64,000 nucleotides of DNA from Betaproteobacteria bacterium. GTDB lineage: Bacteria > Pseudomonadota > Gammaproteobacteria > Burkholderiales > Usitatibacteraceae. Location: the NCBI GenBank assembly GCA_016720855.1, contig JADKJU010000005.1, positions 124,001 through 188,000 on the forward strand, written 5' to 3'. The position numbers were made by a program, and so were the translations under genes. The notes under the pieces are model-generated. The model was not told where the DNA came from. It searched no databases and saw nothing but the letters and a program-made list of their open reading frames with translations. Below are positions 51,038 through 60,246 of the stretch, in pieces (within the stretch, counting starts at the first letter, position 1; each line of letters begins with the position of its first letter).

Positions 51038-51586
51038 ATGCCCAAGCTGATCCTGGTCAACAAGCCGTTCGGTTTCATCTGCCAGTTCAGCCCGTCCGGC
51101 GACCGCCCGACGCTTTCCGGCCTGGTTCCGGTTCCCGGGGTCTATCCCGCCGGCCGGCTCGACACCGACAGCGAGGGGTTGCTCGTCCTGACCGACGACG
51201 GGCGCCTGCAGGCACGGATTGCCGATCCCCGGCACAAGCTCGAGAAAGGGTATTGGGCGCAGGTGGAGGGGGTCCCCGACGAGGTGCAACTGGAATCCTT
51301 GCGCCGCGGCGTTGACCTGGGCGATTTCGTGACCCTGCCTGCCGAGGTGAGCGTCATTCACGAGCCTGCGGGCCTCTGGCCCCGGACCCCCCCGATCCGC
51401 GTACGCCAGGCCATCCCCACCTCGTGGCTCGACATTCGCCTCCGGGAGGGAAGAAACCGCCAGATCCGAAGGATGACCGCGAAGGCGGGCCTGCCAACCT
51501 TGCGCCTTATCCGCTACCGGGTCGGCCCCTGGAGCCTGGAGGGCCTCGTTCCGGGCCAGTGGCGAGAGGCCTCGGCAAGGCTTTGA
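51038..51586 (+). CDS. rluE: 23S rRNA pseudouridine synthase RluE-type
   Basis: A 182-aa short RsuA-family protein without S4 domain. The catalytic Asp lies in AGRLDTDSEGLLVLTDDG; the C-terminal REGRNRQIRRM motif binds RNA. RluE makes pseudouridine in 23S rRNA. Divergent from icd. Confidence 0.92.
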   Translation: MPKLILVNKPFGFICQFSPSGDRPTLSGLVPVPGVYPAGRLDTDSEGLLVLTDDGRLQARIADPRHKLEKGYWAQVEGVPDEVQLESLRRGVDLGDFVTLPAEVSVIHEPAGLWPRTPPIRVRQAIPTSWLDIRLREGRNRQIRRMTAKAGLPTLRLIRYRVGPWSLEGLVPGQWREASARL

Positions 51587-51703
51587 CGGCTGCCCTGCCC
51601 GGTACCCGTCAACCGGCGCAGCACCCCGAGCGTTAATCGTGCTGACGAGGCTGGCTACCAGCGCAGTCGACGCAAATTTCCCTCTCTACGCAAAGGAACC
51701 ACG

Positions 51704-52009
51704 ATGAAAAAGCTTTCTGCCCTGATCGCCGCCCTCTTCGCGACCGTGTCAATTGGCGCGCTCGCCCAGGCGCCCGCCAAGCCCGCCGCCGCCGCTCCGG
51801 CCGCGCCGTCGGCCAAGGCCGAAGCGCCCGCCAAGGCCGAGGTGAAGAAGACCGAAGCCCCGAAGGCGACCGACAAATCCGCCACGACGACCACCAAGAA
51901 GAAGAAATCGTCCAAGTCCACCAAGAAGCACGCCGCCCCGGCGGACTCCGCGGCGAAGTCGACCGCGCCGAAAGAAGCGGCGCCCAAGCAGGCCGCGCCG
52001 GCGAAGTAA
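51704..52009 (+). CDS. Secreted Ala/Lys/Pro-rich low-complexity protein
   Basis: A 101-aa protein: signal peptide (cleavage near ALAQA), then a basic Ala/Lys/Pro/Thr sequence with a KKKKSSKSTKK run. It resembles acid-shock-type or histone-like small periplasmic proteins in composition only. Function unknown. Confidence 0.7.
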   Translation: MKKLSALIAALFATVSIGALAQAPAKPAAAAPAAPSAKAEAPAKAEVKKTEAPKATDKSATTTTKKKKSSKSTKKHAAPADSAAKSTAPKEAAPKQAAPAK

Positions 52010-52033
52010 TTCCGGCCTCGCCGGAGCAGCATG

Positions 52034-52062
52034 AAAGGCAGGGCTTCGGCCCTGCCTTTTTT
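52034..52062 (+). terminator. Rho-independent terminator
   Basis: 11-bp perfect stem AAAGGCAGGGC / GCCCTGCCTTT, TTCG tetraloop, six T's; 25 bases after the Ala/Lys-rich gene. Confidence 0.9.
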
Positions 52063-52104
52063 CGTTTCGCCCGCCCGCCCCGTTTTGCCTCAAGATACTT
52101 CTCC

Positions 52105-53172
52105 ATGAAAATCGTCGTCGGGCTCTCCGGAGGGGTCGATTCGGCCGTTGCCGCGCTGCTTCTGAAGCGACAGGGGCACGAGGTCGTCGGCCTCTTCATG
52201 AAGAACTGGGAGGACGACGATGACGACGAGCACTGCTCGACGCGCGAGGACCTCATCGACGCCGTATCGGTGGCCGACAAGGTGGGCATCGAGGTCGAAG
52301 CCGTCAATTTCGCGGCCGAGTACCGCGAACGCGTCTTCGCGAGCTTTCTCGCCGAATACCGGGCCGGCCGCACGCCGAACCCCGACGTGCTCTGCAACGC
52401 GGAGATCAAGTTCAGGGCTTTCCTGGACCACGCCGTGGCCATGGGCGCCGAGCGCATCGCCACCGGACACTACGCCCGGGTCGAGGAAGTCGATGGCCGG
52501 TTCCGGCTGCTGAAGGGGGCGGACCCGGCAAAGGACCAGTCCTACTTCCTGCACCGCCTGACGCAGGCCCAGCTCTCGAGGGCGGTCTTTCCAGTGGGTC
52601 AGCTCCTCAAGACGGAAGTGCGGCGGATCGCCCGTGAGGCAGAGCTACCCAACCATGCGAAGAAGGACTCGACCGGCATCTGCTTCATCGGGGAGCGCCC
52701 GTTCCGCGAGTTCCTCTCGCGCTACCTGCCGCGCGAGCCGGGGCCGATCGTCTCGGCGGCCGGGGAGAGCGTCGGAGAGCACCAGGGGCTCATGTACTAC
52801 ACGCTCGGCCAGCGCCAGGGGCTGGGCATTGGCGGGCGCCAGGGCGGCGACGGTGCTGCTTGGTACGTGGCCGGGAAGGACCTCACCTCGAACACTCTCG
52901 TGGTCGTCCAGGGGCGCGACGATCCGCTGCTTTTCTCGGCACGGCTGCGCGCGCAGGACGCCAGCTGGGTCGAGGGCACGCCGCCGCGGGAAGGGGGCAC
53001 CCTGGGCGCCAAGACGCGCTACCGGCAGGCAGACGCGCCCTGCACGCTGGTCGTGGGCGGCGAAAACGACTTCACGCTCGAGTTCGCCGAACCCCAGTGG
53101 GCCGTAACCCCGGGGCAGTCCGCGGTACTTTACCGTGGCGAGGAGTGCCTCGGCGGGGGCGTGATCGCCTGA
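52105..53172 (+). CDS. mnmA: tRNA-specific 2-thiouridylase MnmA
   Basis: A 355-aa protein with PP-loop VVGLSGGVDSAVAALLL and the catalytic cysteines in NPDVLCNAEIKF and STGICFIGER. It adds sulfur to U34 of tRNA-Lys, -Glu and -Gln, receiving it from the Tus relay. Confidence 0.97.
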   Translation: MKIVVGLSGGVDSAVAALLLKRQGHEVVGLFMKNWEDDDDDEHCSTREDLIDAVSVADKVGIEVEAVNFAAEYRERVFASFLAEYRAGRTPNPDVLCNAEIKFRAFLDHAVAMGAERIATGHYARVEEVDGRFRLLKGADPAKDQSYFLHRLTQAQLSRAVFPVGQLLKTEVRRIAREAELPNHAKKDSTGICFIGERPFREFLSRYLPREPGPIVSAAGESVGEHQGLMYYTLGQRQGLGIGGRQGGDGAAWYVAGKDLTSNTLVVVQGRDDPLLFSARLRAQDASWVEGTPPREGGTLGAKTRYRQADAPCTLVVGGENDFTLEFAEPQWAVTPGQSAVLYRGEECLGGGVIA

Positions 53173-53242
53173 GGCACGGGCAGGGAATGCGCCGGCAGGC
53201 ACGATAAAGGGTGAGGTCCGGCCGGCAATCGGCCGCGCGGGG

Positions 53243-53848
53243 TCAGGCCGGCGGCCGTGTCTTCGCGAAGGATGGCCGGGCTTCGAGCCTTTCGATCCAC
53301 CGCTCCAGCGCGGCGTATTGCGTGCGCCAGGCGATCTCCGGCAAGCGGAACTCCAGCCACAGGAGCGCGCAGGCGCAGGACACGTCGCCCAGCGACAGCG
53401 CATCGCCGCGCAGGAAGGCCTTGCCGCCCAGCTCGTTCGCCAGTGCCGCGATGCCCGCATCCACTTTGCTGCGCTGGCGGGCAATCCAGGCCGCGTCCTG
53501 CCGGGCAGTCTCGCGCTTGCGTTCCAGGAAGATCGCGATTCCGGCGTCCGCGATCCCGTTGCCGAGCGCCTCGTCGCGCCGCACGCATGCACGGTCGATG
53601 CCGAAGGGCGGGATGAACGACGGGGCGCCCAGCGGGTCGAGATACTCCGCGATCACGCTCGAGTCGTAGAGGCAGACGTCGTCGTCCGTCACGAGCACAG
53701 GAATCTTGTTGAGGGGGTTGTACCGGGGGACGGTCGTGCCGGCGTTCCGCGCGCCTTCCTCGATGAAGTCGTAGGCGAGCTGCTTTTCCGCGAGAAGCAC
53801 CCGGATCTTCCGGGCATAGGGACTGGTCTTCGATGCGACGAGCTTCAT
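53243..53848 (-). CDS. Glutathione S-transferase family protein
   Basis: A 201-aa protein: thioredoxin-like N-terminal domain (TSPYARKIRVLLAEKQL, NKIPVLVTDD, YDSSVIAEYLD) and helical C-terminal domain (DALSLGDVSCACALLWLEFR). Glutathione-dependent conjugation or reduction; substrate unknown. Confidence 0.92.
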   Translation of the reverse strand: MKLVASKTSPYARKIRVLLAEKQLAYDFIEEGARNAGTTVPRYNPLNKIPVLVTDDDVCLYDSSVIAEYLDPLGAPSFIPPFGIDRACVRRDEALGNGIADAGIAIFLERKRETARQDAAWIARQRSKVDAGIAALANELGGKAFLRGDALSLGDVSCACALLWLEFRLPEIAWRTQYAALERWIERLEARPSFAKTRPPA

Positions 53849-53951
53849 GCGTGCTCCACCACCGTGACGACGGGCGCCGAGTATAGCATCGGGGTGCCGG
53901 ACGACCGGTCTTGCCCGGCGGCGTGATAAAATTTGCCCACGGTCCCTCCAA

Positions 53952-55319
53952 ATGTCCCACGCCCTCACCGCCCTTTCGCCGCTCGACGGGCGCTACGCCT
54001 CCAAGACACGCGCCTTGCAGGAGCACTTCAGCGAGTACGCGCTGATCCGCCTGCGCGTGAGGGTGGAGATCGCGTGGCTGAAAGCGCTTGCTTCGGAACC
54101 TGCTTTCGCCCTGCTGCCCGCGTTCTCGGCGGCCACGATCGCGGAACTGGACCGGGTCGCGGGGTCGTTTTCCCTCGCCGATGCCGAGCGCGTGAAGGCC
54201 ATCGAAGCGACCACGAATCACGACGTCAAGGCCGTCGAGTACTGGCTGCGGGAGACGTTCCGGGACAACGCTGAAGTCTCCGCCGCCGGCGAGTTCATCC
54301 ACTTCGCCTGCACCTCCGAGGACATCAACAACCTGGCGCACGCACTCATGGTGCGCGGCGGGCTGGACGCCGTCCTGCTTCCCGCCGTCGATGCGATCTG
54401 CGTGCGGCTCGACGAGCTCGCGCGCGTCCACGCGGATCTTGCGATGCTTTCGCGCACCCACGGGCAGCCGGCCACCCCGACAACCATGGGCAAGGAAATG
54501 GCCAATGTGGCGTGGCGGCTGAAACGCGTCCGGCATGCCGTGGGGGCCGTCGCGATGTTGGGCAAGGTGAACGGTGCCACGGGCAACTTCAATGCTCACG
54601 TGGTGGCCGCGCCCGCCATGGACTGGCCCGGATTCGCACGGGGTTTCGTGACCGGGCTGGGCATCACCTACAACCCCCTCACGATCCAGATCGAGCCGCA
54701 CGATGCGCTGGCGGAGGCCTTCGACGCCCTCGCGAGGCTGAACACGATCCTCGTCGATCTCGATCGCGACGTGTGGGGCTACATTTCGCTCGGCTATTTC
54801 CGCCAGAAGGTCAAGGCGGGCGAGGTGGGCTCCTCGACGATGCCGCACAAGGTCAACCCGATCGACTTCGAGAACTCCGAGGGCAACCTCGGTCTCGCCA
54901 ACGCCCTGCTCCGCCACCTGGCCGAAAAGCTTCCGGTGTCGCGCTGGCAGCGCGACCTCACCGATTCGACCGTCCTGCGCAACATGGGCGTGGCGTTCGG
55001 CTACTGCCTCCTGGGGTATGAGGCCTGCCTGCGCGGCCTGGGCAAGCTCGAGGCCGACCCCGCGCGGATGGCTGCCGACCTCGACGGGTGCTGGGACGTG
55101 CTGGCCGAGCCCGTGCAGACCGTCATGCGCGCCCACCGCATCGAGGGTTCCTACGAGAAGCTGAAGGACCTCACCCGAGGCAAGGGTGGCATCACCCGGG
55201 AAGAACTGCACCGCTTCCTGCGCACGCTGCCGCTTCCCGAGGACGCGAAGGCACGCCTCCTCGCCCTCACGCCGGCAACCTACATCGGGCTCGCCGCGAA
55301 GCTCGCTCGCGAGAGCTAG
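53952..55319 (+). CDS. purB: Adenylosuccinate lyase
   Basis: A 455-aa protein of the E. coli PurB length class, with the fumarase/aspartase signature GSSTMPHKVNPIDFEN and SRTHGQPATPTTMGKE. Acts twice in purine synthesis. Its stop overlaps the convergent bactofilin gene by 4 bases. Confidence 0.98.
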   Translation: MSHALTALSPLDGRYASKTRALQEHFSEYALIRLRVRVEIAWLKALASEPAFALLPAFSAATIAELDRVAGSFSLADAERVKAIEATTNHDVKAVEYWLRETFRDNAEVSAAGEFIHFACTSEDINNLAHALMVRGGLDAVLLPAVDAICVRLDELARVHADLAMLSRTHGQPATPTTMGKEMANVAWRLKRVRHAVGAVAMLGKVNGATGNFNAHVVAAPAMDWPGFARGFVTGLGITYNPLTIQIEPHDALAEAFDALARLNTILVDLDRDVWGYISLGYFRQKVKAGEVGSSTMPHKVNPIDFENSEGNLGLANALLRHLAEKLPVSRWQRDLTDSTVLRNMGVAFGYCLLGYEACLRGLGKLEADPARMAADLDGCWDVLAEPVQTVMRAHRIEGSYEKLKDLTRGKGGITREELHRFLRTLPLPEDAKARLLALTPATYIGLAAKLARES

Positions 55320-55840
55320 GCCGGCTTGACAGTCTCGGCACGGTCGGCCAGGGTGCCAATGTCGCCCGACAGCTCACCTCCCTCCTGCACCAGAAGCTTG
55401 CCGTAGCGCAGCTTTCCGGCTATTCGCCCGGTGGCGTGGACCACGAGCCGGCCGCGTGCGGTGAGCTCGCCCTCGAACACGCCGCGTATTTCGGCAACCT
55501 CGACGTCCACCGTTCCCCGAAAGGAGCCGTGCTCGGCGATCTGGATCGCGCGGCTCACCATCGTCGCCTCCACGCGGCCCTCGACCACGAGCGTGTCGCA
55601 GTCGTCGATCTCCACTCCCTTGAGCTTGATGTTGGGGCCCACGATGAGACGGGACCCGGCGCCTTCCTCGATGCGGGGTGCCGGCTCGGGCGAGCCGATG
55701 GGCGCCAGTCCGGGAGCCGGCCGGGGAACGGCGGCAAGCGCCGGGCCGGCCGACGGGCGCGATGGTGCGGAAGAGGCGCCGGGCTGCGAAGCCAGCCGCG
55801 GCGGGTCCTTCCTGCCGAACAGTCCGTCGGTGTAGCGCAT
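55316..55840 (-). CDS. Bactofilin-family cytoskeletal protein
   Basis: A 174-aa protein: Pro/Ala-rich disordered N-terminus (about 1-62), then a beta-helix bactofilin domain (LIVGPNIKLKGVEID, LVVEGRVEATM, GTVDVEVAEIRGVFEGELTA). Bactofilins polymerise and localise cell-wall or stalk functions. Confidence 0.9.
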   Translation of the reverse strand: MRYTDGLFGRKDPPRLASQPGASSAPSRPSAGPALAAVPRPAPGLAPIGSPEPAPRIEEGAGSRLIVGPNIKLKGVEIDDCDTLVVEGRVEATMVSRAIQIAEHGSFRGTVDVEVAEIRGVFEGELTARGRLVVHATGRIAGKLRYGKLLVQEGGELSGDIGTLADRAETVKPA

Positions 55841-56156
55841 GGCGTGCTCCTCTTGCGTTGTCGTCCTTCCCTGCAAACACGATCCGTGCCACGAGTCCCG
55901 ATCGTCCCGAGAGCGAGCATCCACGCGGATGTCGGGGAAACGCTTTCGCGTGCGGCAGGTGTGCGGGGTCGTCCGCCCCCGACAGGCGTCATGACCGGCG
56001 ACGCCAAGCGCTTGATTGGATGGGGATTCGATCTGTCTCCTCGCGAAGACGGATGTCAACCGTCCGCCTGCCTGAGGCGTTAATGGAGCGCGAACGGCTG
56101 GAAGGCGCTAGAATCTGCGCGCGTTTCGCATCCCCACTACGCTGACAGGAGAATCC

Positions 56157-56564
56157 ATGAAGAAGCTCATCGCCGCCGCCGCCATCGCGCTCCTTGCCGC
56201 GACCGGCTCGGCTTACGCCCAGAAGGAACCGGCGAAGCCGGCTGCCCCCGCAGCGAAGCACGCGGCTGCCCCCGAGAAGAAGGCCGAGGCCCTCCTCGAT
56301 CTCAACACCGCGTCCCGCGAGGACCTGGTGAAGCTCAAGGGGATCGGCGACGCGCGCGCCGACGCAATCATCAAGGGCCGGCCGTACAAGGGGAAGAACG
56401 ATCTCCTCGATCGGAAGATCGTCCCCGAGAACGTCTACAACGACATCAAGGACAAGGTGATCGCCAAGCAGGGCGACGCGAAGCCCGCTGAGCCGAAGAA
56501 GGCGGACGCGAAAAAGGCCGAGGCGAAGCCGGCCGACAGCAAGAAGAAGAAGGGCGGCTGCTGA
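56157..56564 (+). CDS. Exported ComEA-like helix-hairpin-helix protein
   Basis: A 135-aa protein: signal peptide (cleavage near AYAQ), Ala/Lys linker, a double helix-hairpin-helix (LDLNTASREDLVKLKGIGDARADAII, about 47-100), then an Ala/Lys/Pro-rich tail ending KKKKGGC. ComEA binds incoming DNA in the periplasm during natural transformation; the basic tail could strengthen DNA binding. Confidence 0.85.
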   Translation: MKKLIAAAAIALLAATGSAYAQKEPAKPAAPAAKHAAAPEKKAEALLDLNTASREDLVKLKGIGDARADAIIKGRPYKGKNDLLDRKIVPENVYNDIKDKVIAKQGDAKPAEPKKADAKKAEAKPADSKKKKGGC

Positions 56565-56612
56565 CCTCCCGGTCGCGTGGCGCCGACCCGCGACGGAGGT
56601 CCAGAACCCGGA

Positions 56613-56640
56613 AATGCCCGCGAGGCGACTCGCGGGCATT
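56613..56640. terminator. Bidirectional terminator between the ComEA-like gene and leuA
   Basis: 12-bp perfect stem AATGCCCGCGAG / CTCGCGGGCATT with GCGA loop and TTCATT on the + side. Confidence 0.85.
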
Positions 56641-56652
56641 TTCATTCCGGCT

Positions 56653-58209
56653 TCAGGGCGTGATGGACTCCTCGCCGTACTGCGGATTCATGCGCGCCGA
56701 ACTGATGCCCATCTTGTTGAGCGCGCTCAGGTAGGCCTTGGCGGATGCGACCACGATGTAGGTGTCGGCTCCCATGCCGTTCACGACGCGGCCTTCCCTG
56801 GCGAGCCGGACCGTCACCTCCCCCTGCGAATCCGTGCCGGTGGTGATGTTGTTCACGGAGTACAGAAGCAGCTCCGTGCCGCTGTGGACCATCTGCTCGA
56901 TCGCCTGGAACGAGGCGTCCACGGGCCCTGCTCCCTGCGCCTCCGAGCGCATCTCGTGCCCGCCATCGGCGATCACCACGCGCGCATACGGATGTTCTCC
57001 CGTCTCCGAATGGGCCACCAGGGAGACGAGCTTGAGCCGCTCATGCTCGGGCGTGACGCTTTCATCCGAGACCAGCGCCTGGAGATCCTCGTCGAAGATC
57101 TCGCGCTTCTTGTCGGCCAGTTCCTTGAACTTGGCGAAAGCGGCATTGAGCGCCTCCTCGGAGGCGAGCGTGATGCCGATCTCCGCCAGGCGGGACCGGA
57201 ACGCGTTTCGCCCGGAGAGCTTGCCGAGCGTGAGGCGGTTCGCGCCCCAGCCGACGTCCTCGGCCCGCATGATCTCGTAGGTCTCGCGGTGCTTGAGCAC
57301 GCCGTCCTGGTGGATGCCGGATTCGTGCGCGAACGCATTCGCCCCGACCACCGCCTTGTTCGGCTGCACCGGGTAGCCGGTGATGGTCGACACCAGCTTG
57401 CTCGTGGGCACGATCTGCGTGGCATCGACCCCGGTCCCGCAGGCAAAGATGTCGGCCCGCGTCCTGACCGCCATCACGATCTCCTCCAGGGAGGCGTTGC
57501 CCGCGCGCTCGCCCAGCCCGTTGATCGTGCACTCGACCTGTCGGGCGCCGTTCATCACCGCGGCGAGCGAGTTGGCCACTGCCATCCCGAGGTCATTGTG
57601 GCAGTGCGTGGACCACACCGCCTTGCCGGCGTTCGGGATCCGGGTGAGCAGCTCGCGAAAGAGGGCGCCCCAGCGATCGGGCACGCTGTAGCCGACGGTG
57701 TCGGGCACGTTGATCGTGCGCGCACCCGCAGCGATCGTGGCCTCGAAGATGCGGCAGAGGAAATCCACCTCCGAACGCACGGCATCCTCGGCGGAGAACT
57801 CGACGTCGTCCGTGTACTCGCGCGCGAGCTTCACCGAGCGCACGGCGGCTTCCAGCACCTGTTCCTCGCTCATGCGCAGCTTGAGCTTCATGTGGATCGG
57901 GCTGGTCGCGATGAAGGTGTGGATGCGCTTGCGCGACGCGGGCGCCACGGCCTCGCCGGCGCGCCGGATGTCGTTGTCGTTGGCGCGCGCGAGCGAGCAC
58001 ACGGTCGACTCCTTCACCGTTTCCGCCACGGCGCGGATGGCGTCGAAGTCGCCGGCGCTCGCAGCGGCGAAGCCCGCCTCGATCACGTCGACGCGCAGCC
58101 TCTCGAGCTGCTTGCCGATCCTCACCTTCTCCTCGCGGGTCATGGAAGCGCCGGGGCTTTGCTCGCCGTCGCGCATGGTGGTGTCGAAAATGATGAGCTG
58201 GTCCTGCAT
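56653..58209 (-). CDS. leuA: 2-isopropylmalate synthase
   Basis: A 518-aa LeuA of normal length: DTTMRDGEQSPGAS and the metal-binding HCHND in the TIM barrel, and a C-terminal regulatory domain (from about 390) that binds leucine. First step of leucine synthesis. Starts at ATG 58209 behind CTGGAGTG. An upstream leader peptide suggests leucine attenuation. Confidence 0.98.
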   Translation of the reverse strand: MQDQLIIFDTTMRDGEQSPGASMTREEKVRIGKQLERLRVDVIEAGFAAASAGDFDAIRAVAETVKESTVCSLARANDNDIRRAGEAVAPASRKRIHTFIATSPIHMKLKLRMSEEQVLEAAVRSVKLAREYTDDVEFSAEDAVRSEVDFLCRIFEATIAAGARTINVPDTVGYSVPDRWGALFRELLTRIPNAGKAVWSTHCHNDLGMAVANSLAAVMNGARQVECTINGLGERAGNASLEEIVMAVRTRADIFACGTGVDATQIVPTSKLVSTITGYPVQPNKAVVGANAFAHESGIHQDGVLKHRETYEIMRAEDVGWGANRLTLGKLSGRNAFRSRLAEIGITLASEEALNAAFAKFKELADKKREIFDEDLQALVSDESVTPEHERLKLVSLVAHSETGEHPYARVVIADGGHEMRSEAQGAGPVDASFQAIEQMVHSGTELLLYSVNNITTGTDSQGEVTVRLAREGRVVNGMGADTYIVVASAKAYLSALNKMGISSARMNPQYGEESITP

Positions 58210-58242
58210 GGGTTCACTCCAGGGGGAATAGGGATGGGAATC

Positions 58243-58266
58243 TGCCGTCCCGCTTGCCGGGCGGCA
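58243..58266 (-). promoter_or_regulatory. Attenuator-type hairpin in the leuA leader
   Basis: Minus strand TGCCGCCCG-GCAAG-CGGGACGGCA: a 9-bp stem with one bulged A, placed between the leader peptide stop and leuA. It lacks a long T-run (GATTCCCATCCCTATT follows), so it may act by termination or by ribosome-site control. Confidence 0.5.
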
Positions 58267-58296
58267 CCGCAACTGCCGAATTGTGGGGTGGGGTTT

Positions 58297-58383
58297 TTAG
58301 CGCGCGGGGCGCAGCAGCAGGCCCGGGAGGCCCGCCAGCGGGAGGCGAAGCAGGTGGTCGGCGATGCGCGCGACGGAATTCAT
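58297..58383 (-). CDS. Leucine-rich leader peptide of leuA
   Basis: A 28-residue ORF on the minus strand with nine or so leucines clustered in LLRLPLAGLPGLLL. It is located 87 bases upstream of leuA, in the position of a LeuL attenuation peptide. Its ATG falls seven bases from the -10 box, at the predicted transcription start, so its mRNA may be leaderless. Confidence 0.7.
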   Translation of the reverse strand: MNSVARIADHLLRLPLAGLPGLLLRPAR

Positions 58384-58389
58384 GTTTCG

Positions 58390-58418
58390 ACTATAGCAAT
58401 GGCCGCCGGGGCTGGCAA
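58390..58418 (-). promoter_or_regulatory. leuA operon promoter
   Basis: Minus strand -35 TTGCCA (58413-58418), 17-base spacer, -10 TATAGT (58390-58395). The -35 box directly abuts the pssA stop codon. Confidence 0.7.
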
Positions 58419-59582
58419 CTAGGGTTGCAGCGGGTCCAGCTCGCGACCGGAGCGTGCGCCGCTGCGCAGGAGGGCAGCCACGATGTCGTGCGAACCGTGT
58501 TCCTCGGCCAGGTCGAGAGCGGTCATTCCGGAGAGGTCACGCACATTGGGATCGGCGCCGCCCGCGAGCAGGACCTCCACCGCCTCCTGGAATCCCATCC
58601 CGGCGGCAAGCGCGAGCGCGGTCGTGCCGCGTTCATCCCGGTGGTCCCGGGTCGCGCCCCGGGCGAGCAGCAACTCGACCGCCGGCAGGTTCGATTCCTC
58701 GACCGCCACCATGAGCAGGGAGCGCCCGCCGCCGTTCACCACGGTGTCCGGCGGCGTCGAATGCAGCATGCGCGCAAGCGCCGTCACGTCGCCCTCGTCG
58801 ATCGCGTCGCGGATATGCCGGTACTGCTTTTCCTTCGCCTCTTCCCGCCAGCGATGGACCACCCAGGTCACGTAGCCGGAAACGCCGTACGCCACCATGA
58901 TTCCCCAGAGGACGTGCGAAGGCTCGATCGAGATGAGCAGCAGGGCAACCACGATCACCAGCGTCATCCAGAACGGGACCGCGCGGCGCAGGTTCAGGTC
59001 CTTGCCGCTGTAGAACCGCACGTTCGACACCATCGTGATGCCCGCGTAGAGGGTGAGCGCGGCGGCGAACCACTTCACCTCCCCGCCCTTCACGTGGTAG
59101 TCGTTCAGCACCCAGATCATGCCCGCGACGAGGGCAGCGGCGGCGGGGCTTGGAAGTCCCATGAACCAGCGCTTGTCGGCCACCGAGAGCTGCGTGTTGA
59201 AGCGCGCGAGCCGCAGCGCCGCGCCCACGCAATAGACGAAAGCCGCGATCCAGCCGATGCGGCCCATGCCGCGCAGCGCCCATTCGTACATCACGAGGGC
59301 CGGGGCCGCGCCGAACGAGACCATGTCGGAGAGACTGTCGTACTCCGCCCCGAACGCCGACTGGGTGTTGGTGAGCCGAGCCACCCGGCCGTCCAGCCCG
59401 TCGAGGACCATCGCGACGAAAATGGCGATGGCCGCACGCTCGAAGTCGTGGTTCATCCCCTGCACGATCGCGTAGAAGCCGGCAAACAGGGCGAGCGTCG
59501 TGAGGAGGTTGGGCAGGAGGTAGATCCCGCGGCGGCGTATGGGCTCCATCAGCAGGCGCCGGGGTTTGGCGGCGGGGTCCAC
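58419..59582 (-). CDS. pssA: Phosphatidylserine synthase with C-terminal ankyrin repeats
   Basis: A 387-aa protein. Residues 1-250 are a CDP-alcohol phosphatidyltransferase with about eight membrane segments and the active site LDGLDGRVARLTN...GAEYDSLSD. Residues about 255-380 are three or four ankyrin repeats (VVNGGGRSLLMVAVEESNLPAVELLLARGA, GTTALALAAGMGFQEAVEVLLAGGA, GMTALDLAEEHGSHDIVAALL). Typical PssA ends near 250-280 aa, so the extension is unusual. It joins CDP-diacylglycerol to serine. Confidence 0.92.
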   Translation of the reverse strand: MDPAAKPRRLLMEPIRRRGIYLLPNLLTTLALFAGFYAIVQGMNHDFERAAIAIFVAMVLDGLDGRVARLTNTQSAFGAEYDSLSDMVSFGAAPALVMYEWALRGMGRIGWIAAFVYCVGAALRLARFNTQLSVADKRWFMGLPSPAAAALVAGMIWVLNDYHVKGGEVKWFAAALTLYAGITMVSNVRFYSGKDLNLRRAVPFWMTLVIVVALLLISIEPSHVLWGIMVAYGVSGYVTWVVHRWREEAKEKQYRHIRDAIDEGDVTALARMLHSTPPDTVVNGGGRSLLMVAVEESNLPAVELLLARGATRDHRDERGTTALALAAGMGFQEAVEVLLAGGADPNVRDLSGMTALDLAEEHGSHDIVAALLRSGARSGRELDPLQP

Positions 59583-59584
59583 GA

Positions 59585-60238
59585 TCAGCCCCTGACGCCC
59601 GGCAAGTGGGCGAGCACGGTCGTGGTGGCCGAGACCTTGTCACCAATGGCGACCTTCGGGGTCGAGCCCGGCGGAAGGTACACATCGACCCGGGAGCCGA
59701 AGCGGATGAAGCCGTAGCGCTGTCCGCACGCGAGCCGGTCGCCCTTGCCGACGTAGCAGAGGATCCGCCGGGCGATCAGGCCGGCGACCTGGACGCTCGT
59801 CACGTCGAGGCCGCCCGCCGTGCGCAGGTGCACGGCATTGCGCTCGTTTTCGGTCGAGGCCTTGTCGAGGTCGGCATTGACGAACAGCCCCGGGGAATAC
59901 CAGACGGCCTCGACCGTGCCGTCTACCGGCGAGCGATTCGAATGCACGTTGAAGATGTTCATGAACACGCTGATCCTGACTGCGTCGCGCTTGAGGTATT
60001 CGTCGCGCGCATTGCCGACCTGGACGATGCGGCCGTCGGCCGGGCTGAGCACCAGGCCATCGCCCTGCGGTACCTCGCGGGGCGGGTCGCGGAAGAACTG
60101 CAGGACGAAGACGGCGGCGAGCCAGAACGGCACCGACCACCCGCCCGCGAACCAGGTGACCATCACCGCCACCGCGATGGCACCCCCTAGGTAGGGCCAC
60201 CCCTCGCGGGCGATGATGGGGTGCGGGTAATGCGCCAA
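59585..60238 (-). CDS. psd: Phosphatidylserine decarboxylase proenzyme, short type
   Basis: A 217-aa protein with two N-terminal membrane segments and the self-cleaving site in GFIRFGSRVDVYLP (Gly-Ser giving pyruvoyl). It follows PssA to yield phosphatidylethanolamine. The start is TTG 60238 behind GAGGG, 8 bases after ilvC; no ATG or GTG lies before the conserved N-terminus. Confidence 0.95.
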   Translation of the reverse strand: MAHYPHPIIAREGWPYLGGAIAVAVMVTWFAGGWSVPFWLAAVFVLQFFRDPPREVPQGDGLVLSPADGRIVQVGNARDEYLKRDAVRISVFMNIFNVHSNRSPVDGTVEAVWYSPGLFVNADLDKASTENERNAVHLRTAGGLDVTSVQVAGLIARRILCYVGKGDRLACGQRYGFIRFGSRVDVYLPPGSTPKVAIGDKVSATTTVLAHLPGVRG

Positions 60239-60246
60239 GGCGGCCC

